A stretch of 64,000 nt of DNA from Mytilisepta virgata (lineage: Eukaryota; Mollusca; Bivalvia; Mytilida; Mytilidae), in NCBI GenBank assembly GCA_028015205.1, contig CM051512.1:5702755-5766754 (forward strand), in the 5' to 3' direction. Of this stretch, positions 43,711-55,200 are shown piece by piece. Position 1 is the stretch's first letter; each line of letters starts with the position of its first letter. A model generated the notes under the pieces. It worked only from the letters and a program-made list of their open reading frames with translations. It was not told where the DNA came from and ran no database searches. The position numbers and the translations under genes are program-made.

Positions 43711-45556
43711 AATTACACCGAATGTTAACGTACAAAACGCATTGATGATCGTGACATTACAAGCGTCCAGTCGGATAGAGTATTGTTTGGCAAATACCAC
43801 GACAGAGAGGGTAAAAAGGCATATCCTTTTTGCATATACCCCGGCGCTGTTTAAAAATGAACGATATACATTTGATAAACGTAAATTGGTGAAAAATACA
43901 CTGGCTATCAACCAATCGAAACCCAGGATTCTTACATAAGGTGTAATTATATACTGAAGTCATGCATTTTCATGAAACTATTGGTGAGATATTTTGCAAA
44001 ACAACACATCGTTTGCCTGACAGAGAAATAAAACACTTTACAGATATTAAGTCAACCACACGGCATTCAAGAAAACTAAAAGAATGCTTGTCAAAAGACG
44101 CGAAAAAGAAAATCGTGGGAAGTGGGCGTGTATTGTCTGCATCAAGTTGCTCAAGGTTGATTAAATTTTTACATGCTTTATTTGATATTACATAAAATCA
44201 AAAAACATATGAAATAAGAAAATAAACACATAAATAAGATTAAAAGAACAATAGCAAATAAACAAAAAAAGTCTTTGTTTTTATATTCCGTTTAATTTCA
44301 TATCAAGTGAGTACAGGAGGGGTAAAGGGAGTCAGCTCAAAGACACATGCACAAGCATATCTTCCTAATTACATTACATTACATCATTTGTTTCCGGAAG
44401 CATTTACCTTTTTTCTAATATATTTACGTTTGTATAAAATATCAAGGTTATGATAAACAAATAAAATAAAACAGAATGAAACTTAAAAGGAAAATAGAGT
44501 TGCTTTCTAAAATCAGTTAATGTGGTGGAAGATGGTTTAATCTTGTGAATAAGTCCCTACAGACGTCTTTAAAACACTATCTGTTTATCTCAGTCCAGTG
44601 AGTTTTTCCCTAAATTTGAGGACATTCACCGATGTAAGTCGTCTAATCGCTTTGCTGGGAGATGCAGTTAGATAAGTCGTAACTTAAACAATCGAATGGT
44701 TTTGTTCAATCCTGTCTTCGTAAGTGAGAAAGAAAAAAAAACTTTGCTTATACCATTTTCATTGTGAAGGGGAAATAACTCTTCATATGAAATTTTATTA
44801 AATGACATGAAAGTATTAATACTTCCATGTGTTGCCAAAAATGTGCAAAAATTGCAAGAAAAATATTGAAGTAATGGTTTTACAACTGATGAATAAATAA
44901 TACACTCTACGTACCAGGGAAAATTCCTAATGTAAAATAAACTCTTGTTGGAGTTACAGCCTTAGTTTCTCGGTGCAAAATGCCTGAATGTGACACAAAG
45001 ACGGAGAACATCGATAAAAGAATTGTTACTTTGAGTGCTTGAATACTTTTGTAAATTGGGAATCGAATGGCAGAAAATGGAAAAGGTTTTTGTTCCCAGA
45101 GTAATCTGAAGCATTCAGTAATGTCGTTAAAAAGGGTTCGACATCATGTAGAAAATTATATATATGTAATTGTAAGTTTTCAGTTATTTTAAAAATCCAC
45201 GTGTGATTCAAATTATTAGTATAGATATGAAATACATTATTTTGTAATTAGAGTTTGCTGAGGCCACCCTTGTAAAAGTTATTTAAATTTTAACAGAAAA
45301 TTAAAGACAGTGACAAAGACTTACTCTTATTTGAAACACCAGTGAATTTTTATACTTTAAAATAGAGTTCATTCATGTCTCTGTATTACATTAATATGAT
45401 GTTAAAAGGATAAAGTGAACTGGTATCTTCCTGTATTTCAGAGGAAAAAATGAAATGACCATACTGGAAACCAGTATTTTCCAGTATCTTCCAGGATTGC
45501 GGATACTGGAAGATACTAGTAGCAATATTAGTACAAAAATTTCGCACAGTACTGGT
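43711..45556. other. No gene recognised
   Basis: Short open frames (for example 43,962-44,195, Lys/Arg-rich) without family resemblance. A small palindrome lies at about 43,785-43,850. Confidence 0.35.
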
Positions 45557-45562
45557 AATACC

Positions 45563-46184
45563 TACAAAAGCCCATTTAGGACCCAACAAAAAAAAATTGG
45601 AAGAATTCGTTATAACATATTAAATTCGTGATAACGAATTTTCGGGATTAGTTATAACAGTTTTTGTAATTCGTGATAACGAAATGTATAAATCATGCTA
45701 ACGAATTGTTATTACAGGTTAAATTCTTTATCACGAATTTGTAGAAATAGTTATCACAATTTTTTTTTGTAATTCTTGATAACGGATTAAATTCATTATT
45801 ACAGACTGAATTCGTTATAACAGTTTTTTTTTAAATTCACGATAACGAATTTATGGAACTCATTATCACCAATCTAATTCGTTATTACGCATTATACAAT
45901 TTGTTATAACGATTTTAAACCGTTATCACGAATTGCCAAAAAAACTGTGATAATGGATTTAATCCGTGACAACGAATCATACAATTCGTAATCACGTTTT
46001 TCATCCGTTATCACGAATTACAAACAAATTGTGATAACGAGTTTAATCCGTTATTACGAATTAAAAAATATGTTATATTAAATACCAGAAATTCGTGATC
46101 ACGAATTTAATCTGTGAATACGATTTTAATTCGTGATATCAAATTCAAATTATATTTTTTGAAGGTCCTAAATGGGCTTCCGTA
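45563..46184. mobile_element. 622-bp TIR element filled with AATTCGTGATAACGAATT words
   Basis: Terminal repeats share AAGCCCATTTAGGACC. The 6-bp TSD AATACC lies at 45557-45562 and 46185-46190. The interior is more than twenty variants of 'AATTCGTTATCACGAATT' in both orientations, a satellite-like palindromic array. No ORF. Confidence 0.7.
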
Positions 46185-46768
46185 AATACCAGTATCGCGG
46201 TTGTATTCGCCACATTATCCATTCTATTAATATTTCTCCTTAAACATTTGACGTACAATTTCAAAGTTATATAATATGCAATAATAAAAATTAAAAAAAA
46301 GAAAATAGATTTCTTTGTAATTGCTTACTGATGTGGAAAACGGTATAAATGATTATCGTCTGTATTTTATGAGAAAAAATCTATAAAAAGGGTACTAAAG
46401 AAACGCTAATTAGTACATTCCAACTGTATAAGCATCATCTTTATAGCCACTATCAATCATAAACTTAATTCAATGAAAGTACCTTTCTGTCATATTTGAT
46501 TTTTTTGTCCCCCCCATACCCCCTGCTTCCCAAGATACAAAATTTAGTACCACTTTTAATGTAGGTTTTAGTAAAGGATCTAGAAAGAAAATTCTTTGCA
46601 TCATACATGATCTTGAGTTATTTTTTAAATTTCATTTATAAAAAAACGACCTCATATGAAAACCAAGAAAGAATCCAAATTAATTCTTTGGAGGACTGTT
46701 TCTTTCCAGATCTGTAGGAGGTCCAAATAATACGGAGCCCCACAGGGGACACGATAAGAAAAAAAATT

Positions 46769-47162
46769 ATATCGTTATCTCGATTTAATATATCGTTATC
46801 TCAATTTATCATATCGTTATCTCGATTTATTATATCGTTATCTCAATTTATTATATCGTTATTACGGTTTATTATATCGTTATTTCAATTTGTTATATCG
46901 TTATCTCAATTTATTATATCGTTATCTCGATGTATTATATCGTTATTACGGTTTATTATATCGTTATCTCAATTTATTATATCGTTATCTCGAATTATGA
47001 TATGGTTATCTCGATTTATTATATCGTTATCTCGATTTATGATATGGTTATCTCGATTTATTATATCGTTATCTCGATTTATGATATGGTTATCTCGATT
47101 TATTATATCGTTATCTCGATTCATTATATCGTTATTACGGTTTATTATATTGTTATTTCGAT
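46769..47162. repeat. 21-bp tandem repeat, about 18 copies
   Basis: Unit ATATCGTTATCTCGATTTATT with variants (CAATTT, TTACGG). The open frame through it (YYIVIS repeats) is a by-product of the period being a multiple of three. Confidence 0.85.
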
Positions 47163-47799
47163 GAAATTAGTCACATGGATGTCGACAAAGTATGGCGGCT
47201 ACTGGCGACATAAAAGACAACATCGTAAGTAAACATCGAATATCAAATATAGTGTAAGTGTTAATCTATTTTTTTTTAAAACACACACATGAAACACCCG
47301 ATCTTCTCATCACATCAGATTTCATATAAAATGATATGAGGTAAGTCTCAATGGTCTAGACACCAACCCTTCATACAAAGGGATACCAATTGAAAAGTTA
47401 CATACGGTGCTCTAGTATTGCCTTCAACAATGAACCGAAACTCACGCCATACTACCAGCTGTAATTGGTCACAAAAAACAAAGTTTTAAAGATTCAGCCA
47501 AATCAATCTAATAAAATTAAATCCTACATTTTATTTTTCTGTTGCTCGTATAGGATCTTAATTTTAATTAGACTGCAACCAAATTAACCGAACAATTCTA
47601 TTTACCGATGTAGATTATCTTTATATCTAAACTATAATCAATAATATTAATTTTCTGTAGGATATAACCACAATATCTGTGCGACGTCTGCTCGTAATAT
47701 ATGTATTTCATTCGGCTCGGAAAAATTTTCTTGGTTTTTATTTTCTCCAAATTTTTAAACCTAACACACAAACTTTAATAATTGAAAGATATCAAGCGG

Positions 47800-48245
47800 C
47801 AACATTCCAGAAGTACCGGCATTTGGAGTGTATATATTTCACAAGTCGTACGTTATTCCAGAGCTTGTGACATTATACATTGACTTCCTGCACAGAGCCC
47901 GGCTCCTTACAGAACAGTTGCCCAGACAGGGGTATGATGCTCCTAAGTTGGAGTCATATCCTTATTAAAGTTTTATGGACGTCAACAGGTATGAAAAATC
48001 TGTCTCCCAATTCCATTGATGTCCCTTCCTCATATCGGATTTGACATGGACAGCCTGGCGGATGTCCTGCTTGAAGCAGAGACTGCTTACTCTTCCGGAG
48101 CACCTGAATCTACCCCCGGTTTTTTTGGTGGGCCATGTTGTTCATATGTTTTTAGTTTTTAATTGTAGTGCTTGTATTGTTTTGGTCTTCTTTGTTCATG
48201 TTGTTCTCCAGAGTTTGTCAGTTGTTTAGATTTCCCCCTCCTTCG
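47800..48245 (+). pseudogene. Penelope-like RT remnant 3' end and tail
   Basis: Matches the 5030-5510 segment: GTGTATATATTTCACAA, CAGAGCTTGTGACAT, the GACTTCCTG-ACAGAGCC block, CTTACTCTTCCGGAGCACC and the GTTTGTCAGTTGTT tail. Frames are broken. Confidence 0.65.
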
Positions 48246-48760
48246 AAAACATATCGTTTTTGGTATTTACTAACTAGCAAATGTGCATACACCATTGACT
48301 TTGTACACGTAATAAGTGTTTTTTAAATTTTTTAACCAACAAGAAAAGCTAATTATTTTTGGTAAAATTGACTTGATTTTTATCTGAAGTAAATTTACAG
48401 GCAAAGAAATTTCTTATCTGCAACATGTCGTGTGTTTCAGTTACATGTGATTATAACTAATTAACCATTTGATATGTATATTGTACCTTTGCTGTCCGGA
48501 TGTTTATTGTTCCAACCCTTAACGTACACAGGTACATTGTATGACCGAAAACAGCGGGATTTCAATTTTTTAACGCTGAATTTTTTTTAATAATTAAATG
48601 CAGCATTTTAATAAAGAGGTATCTGTGTAAGGGGTAATCACAAATTTGAATGCAGCTAGATGAATTATAATTTAAAATGTCAGATAAGTAAGATTTTATC
48701 TTTATCTTTTTGGTATTTAGATACTGTTAACATTTTGTATATTATGTGTCTTGGAGATTA

Positions 48761-48948
48761 CTAGTCCTATAATATATGCCTTCGCATTATATATTCACTA
48801 TTTAACGTTTTCATGCTGATATTTTCATTTTTTATTTTTTTTAATGCGAAGGCACATTGATAATAAAAAAAAAGAAAAATAGCAAAATCAGTAGAAAGAA
48901 AATAGAAACAGAAAATAATGCCCCCGAGTTCATATATTATAGGACTAG
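48761..48948. mobile_element. Palindromic MITE (CTAGTCCTATAATATATG)
   Basis: Outer arms CTAGTCCTATAATATATG / CATATATTATAGGACTAG and inner arms CCTTCGCATT / AATGCGAAGG. Confidence 0.65.
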
Positions 48949-49142
48949 GAGATTACTACTGAATACTAACAAAACTGAACAATTTTACCTCTTACACATG
49001 TTACATTTATCTTTGTTTGTGCCATATAAGTCAATCTGTGTTTAATATGGTGGACCCTATGTCATGTATGTAGTACCATTTTTAACATGTTTAAAGAATG
49101 AGTTGATTTAAACTTTTTACTCTGTATAGTAGTGCTCCAATA

Positions 49143-49280
49143 ATGGAGGAAGTTTTGTCTACAGATTACAGATCTGTATTGTTTAAAGTTGTTTCCTTCC
49201 CCCAGCTTTCATCATGGAACGGTAACGAAAAATCGGAGAAATACAAATTATGTACTGTAGGTCGCTTGAGTGGATATAAT
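49143..49280 (+). CDS. Candidate exon 1 of the SAM-HECT gene
   Basis: ATG then 46 codons (MEEVLSTDYRSVLFKVVSFP...) up to AAT|GTAAGG, a good donor in phase 0, matching the next exon. Not a family that I recognise; exon 2 has its own possible ATG at 52379, so this exon could belong elsewhere. Confidence 0.4.
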
Positions 49281-52200
49281 GTAAGGTTTGTGGGTCGCTA
49301 TATATTGGATTAAAATTTGTCAGATCATGACACATGGGTGCTATTTAAAGTTAAAGTTGTTGGCATTGTCAAACGGGTGCAAGACAATTCGGACCGATTA
49401 TAAAGACAATTCGGATCGACTATGAAGACAATTCTATGGAGAAATTCGGACTGTTAATGACCGTGAATGAATTTGTAGCGGTGTTTATGACTCAGTCATG
49501 CACTATACATAACAAATTATAAACAATAGAATTAGAATTAAAATTTCTTTATTTGTCAATTAAAGACGCCATAGTAAGGCAGAGCAAATCAAATACAATT
49601 ACAATATTTACAAATGATTACAATTATTATGTTGACTAGCAATTTTGACAAGTACAGTGACCTCAATTCATGATACTGATATTAAGAAGCACATAATTAA
49701 TCAAAAGCACTAAGAAATAGCACAAGTCATGCATTTTACATATAATAAATTGAAGTATAAGGTCCATAAATACTGGCACATTTCTTCAAAAGACAATAAA
49801 TCATGCTGGACTGGGATATGTTTTTATAGACCAGACAGGTTTTTGTGATAAGAACTATCTTTTAAAAAGAATTGTATTTGATCAGTTTATTACATCTTGG
49901 TTTAGTGAAATATCATACTCATCAAGAGGGCAATTTTATTGTTTATTCAAGAAAAAATTTGGACTTGAAAATTATTTAACAAGATTAAGTGAAAAAAAAA
50001 AACAGAATTTGGATTACAAAACTAAGAGCTTCCATACCAATAGAGATGGGCAGGTGGCAAAATGTTCCAAAAAATGCTAGATTATGTACTATTTGTAGAA
50101 AGGAAATCAGATATGAATTTCATTTATTGTTTAAATGTAAAAATCATAATATAATTGCCCAATTAGATATAAATATCTGCCAGCATATTATATAAAAAAA
50201 GACCAAGTATTAAGTAATATAGTTTAACTTTTTCAAACATGGTCCGAATTGTCTCAATAGACGAGCCGAATTGTCTTTGCAGTCGGTCCAAAATGTCTTG
50301 GTCCGAATTGTCCTATATTCTGAACAGCTATGTCGAAAATACACCAATGGTTTATACACGAATTAAAAGTTATTATTTATTATAAGCTCACACTGCATAA
50401 AAGGCCATGTGAGTTATAGCAAAAGCTTGGCATCCGTTGTCCGTTGTCTTCGTCGGGCGTAAACTTTACTTTAAACACTGTTAAAGATCTTCTTCTCTGA
50501 AACCACTGGGCCAGTTGGGATCAAAGTTTGGTGGAATGGTCCTTGGGTTGACCCCTTCCAACATTATATCTGGCATTCCCCACTTCAAACCGACATGTCT
50601 GCTGTTACTAAAAATAGAAAAGGGGAAGTGAAATTAGTCTTCTATAAAACTACATGGCCAATTGGAACCAGACTTGGCAGTAATTTATAGCCAATATGGG
50701 AATTTATATATTATAATCCAACTAAACTCTGTGAAAAAATTATGTACTTATAATAAGTAGTTTTTGTGTAATAAAATTTTCAAATTTTATAACCAATCTG
50801 GTCAGTGTCATTGGCCAAAATGTTGAGAAAATGGGTGAAGGGTACAAAGAAATGATTTACCAAAAATATGTACATCCCATATCAATTTTTCTTTTTGAAA
50901 TTCTTTAATATGTATTTTTTCAATCATTTATAACAAAGAAGTTGAAATTATATGCTCTGTTCCAAAAAAAAATGAGAAAAACTCCAAATTTACTAAATTG
51001 CAATGCATGGTCAATTTCACACTAAAAAAACACAACAAAATTTTATAAAACTTTCTTATATTAACACCTACCTATAGTTTTTTAAAGTTAAATTTATTCA
51101 GATTGCTACACTTCATCTTTAGGGAAAGTATGAATAGAAGTTTAATGGTAGAACTGTGGAACTTATGATAATAGCCCCCAAAAAATTGGTGATAAATGGG
51201 AAAATCATCAAAACTGGAGTACTTTCAAATGACCGTAGCAAAAAAAGAAGTCCACCAATATATGATTTTTTTGTTCATAAATTACTTTCTTAGTCATATA
51301 AACCCAACAATAAGGTTAAGAAAAAAAGTTTAATACAAGAAATTTTTGGCTCCTCAGAGGTGTACATCCTTAACACGTTAAACAATTATTTTTCGTGATA
51401 AAAGCTTTTTTTATTTACCACAATAAAAGTTCACAATTTGTGCCATTTTTTTATGTGTTAAATATTTTTTAGACTTATATGTTATAAACAGATGAATTGT
51501 GACACAAATGAATAAAATATGTAGATTTTAGCGCATTAGCATATCTTCATTTTTAATGACTTGAATTAAAGCCGAAAATATTAAGATTATTTTACACAGC
51601 GATAAACTGGTCATTTAATATTTTCATACCTGTAAAGGTGTGAAACAATTATATTTTCATCACAACTTTTTGAAAATTGATTGAAAATCAAACAGTTAAG
51701 TTTTTTTATGTAATCTGCACATACTGAATTTTATATTTATATCTATTGGTGAGAACATACAATTTTAATCCTTATACAAATTGAGATAATATAAGTTGTG
51801 CAAGTTTTATCCCAATTCAAATTTAATATAGTGATTTCTCAACAATTATAATATGGGAGTTCTTAAAAAAATTTTATGGATAAACAATGAAATATCTGGA
51901 AAATGAATACCACAAAAGCATATCTACAGTGCATTTAGGAAAAACAGGTAATTTAGCATGTAAAAGGTACAGTGGAATAATTTAAAGTAAACACATTATC
52001 AAAAGTCTCAAATTCATATTTCAGATCTAAGCTAATAAAACCTTTTACAAAATTAATGTTCTTTACAGTTTTTATCACATAGGTGATATTTACCAAGCAC
52101 TGAATGTCATTTTCATGGGTAATTTAAGTTACCATTATACCCTGTGAAAATTATAACTTCATCTTTGAATTTGAAAATAGGGAATTAATACTCTAGGGAC

Positions 52201-55200
52201 CCAAGTCAGTTTTGTAAAGATGACTTTGGTCCAGGTCAAGAGCAATTATAGTCTTGAAGCAGCAATTGATATTATTATAAGTACTAAAGCAACTACAGTA
52301 GAAATACAAATGTATGTATATTCAAATTTAGATGTATGTAGTTTACACTGTAGGCCTTTTGATGTTTTGTAGAATGAAATGGAAGAGGCGAGTGTTTTGG
52401 AGGTGGTACATTTCCTTGAAAAGAGGGGTGTGGAGAAGAAATATTTAGATTGTATTAAAGAAGAAAAGGTGAGAGAATATTTTCATTCTTCATAGGGGTG
52501 TATGATACTAGTTTTTCAGGATCCGATGATTTTCATGATTGATTTTCAGGTCTAAATGTGGATCAGTATCAATTTCATCCAATTCACATCACAATACTTT
52601 AAACATACATGTCAGAATATAATAATTTAAATGAAACGCAGCAATCAGAGATTGCACATCCCCCCGCTCCCAGCAAAGTCGGAATGCACAAAGTCTGAAC
52701 CCCTCATAATTTCAAATTGCATAAATAGAGAAAAAGTTTGACACTGATCTTTGGATATCAAGAAACAACACAGAAATATGAAATTGGACTTCTACTGCTC
52801 GGACAAAGTCGAATGCAAAAGTTTTAAGATGGATAAAATTGAAATGGCCTACATCAAATGAATGTAAGTCTTAACTTGTCATGCCCACTAAGAATATATA
52901 TGGTTTAGGGGTGGGGATCTCAACTGTTTTTGAGATAACTTGTAATTTTGTAAATGAGGGGGGTGGGGCCGACCCCCCGGGGATGACCATTCAACTGGTC
53001 TTGTCATGCCCACTAAGAATATATATGGTTTAGGGGTGGGGATCTCAACTGTTTTAGAGATAACTTTTAATTTTCTAAATTAGGGGGGTGGGGCCAACCC
53101 CCGGGGATGACCATTAAACTTGTCTTGTCATGCCCACTAAGAATATATATGGTTTAGGGGTGGGGATCTTAACTGTTTTTGAGATATCTTGTAATTTTCC
53201 AAATGAGGGGGGTGGGGCTGACCCCCGGGGGTGACCATGTAACTCGTCTTTAAATGTGGAATAAAAATATATATGGTTAAGGGGTGGGGATATGAACTGA
53301 TCTTACCATATTTTGAGATTTTACATATTAGGGTGTAGCCCCACCCCCCGGGCAAAAATCAAAATTCCGAAACCTTTGGCACAGACAACTCTTCAAGTGT
53401 TACTAGTGTATCTAATTTCATGTTTCTATCTTCTACGGTGTAGGAGGAGTTCTTGGACAATCGTTTTTAGACATTTTTTAACTCCTTAGGGCATTGCCCC
53501 TAGGGGCGGGACCAAAATTTTGATACCCTCTTTCAACTTGGGAAAGGCAATATAAGTAGTGACATAAGTTCCAATATCCTAGCTTTAACACTTTTGGAGA
53601 TATCTCCATTTATTGGATATCGCGAAATTCGTTTTTCGCTCATAATTTGGCCCCAAGGGGTCGAATTCCAATTTTAAGGGGTCTATTCCCTAGTGGGTCA
53701 TATACTCTTCCATGATGCCAAATTTCAAGTTTCTATCTTTTACCGTTTCAGAGATATGCCTTGCCACTACAGACGTACGTACGTACGGACGGACTGTATT
53801 ACATGATCCCCCCGCTTTCGCCAAGTACAAGGAAATAATTATAAAGCAAAGGAACAGTGTTTTTGTTGCTATTTTTTATCTTGATATTTGCTGTAAGGTC
53901 TTCAGTAATGAGTAAAACACTCATACCTTAGATCAAGATAAAGAGGGCCTCTAATTTCAGCATGGGAAGTATTCTATATCGATATCTGCTACACATAATA
54001 AATAATAACTGATTTTACCATGTTTTAATTCAATAATAAAAGTTATCTTTTTATTCAAAGTTGGATAGTTAATGACATTAAAAAAAATAATATTCAGGAA
54101 GAAGGCATCAGATCATAATATTGTCTTATACCTTCTTCCTGATTATAAAAATCGTTCTGGAGGAATTTGGATAGATTCTTAGCTCACCTGGACCAAATGT
54201 GATATTTTGCCACTGCTGACCATCCGTTGTCTGTTAACATTTGCATTTTAATCAACTTCTCTGAAACCACTGGGCCTGTTTGAACCAAACTGCTGGAATT
54301 GACCACTGTTACTAAAAATAGAAAATACAACAAAAATCAATTAAAAATATTACTTTGGCTATTTGGGACAAACTTTGGTGTAATAGTCTTTTAATGGTTA
54401 AAATTCTCATTCAAAATGATATCCTATGTTATGAAAAATAGATAAATTGACAAAAAAATTCTTTATAAAAAATTTCTTTTCTGAAGGATGATTTTATTTC
54501 AGTTATTTTTATACTGGAAAAATTTTTCAAAACCTTTTAGAAAAGGTTCAATCTGTTATAAAATGACAATTTTGAGAAAATACCCCCGCCCCCCTGCTTT
54601 AGTTATGTTTTTACCACTAGTAAAACCATCTCTTGAAGCTACATTGGCATTTTGGACCAATCATTGATGGAATGTTCCTTGGATGGTCTCCTATTAGAAA
54701 TGTTTCTTATGACATAGCGGCCAACCAAGAAGGCTGTCGTCACTAAAATTAGAACAATTTGACCTAGGAATCCATTAAGAATCTTCTTTTGTGAAACTGC
54801 TTAGGGAGGACATCAAAAGTTCAATTCAGGATAAAAAACTTAATTCAAATAGTTTGGGGGTGTGGGGTTAAAATTCCTGCAAGTTTTGCTATCCGACATC
54901 AATTTTCGGATTTAAAAATATGGATTCAAGTGATGTATAAATTGTTCATAATGAAAAGTAAATATTTTATTACAGAACAAACATACATTGTTGAGGAAAA
55001 ACAGGACCCATGATACAAAAAGTATACTCTCATAGCATATGCCCATATTGGTCAATCAATTTTTCCCAAACTAAGTTAAGAGGGGGGGGGGGGTGGGGAG
55101 GGGGGTCAGTGAAAAAACTATGTGAATTAAGTTTTTTTATCCTACATTGAACTTTTGATCTCGTCCCATAGCAAGTTGAGACCAAAATTTGTTGGAATGG

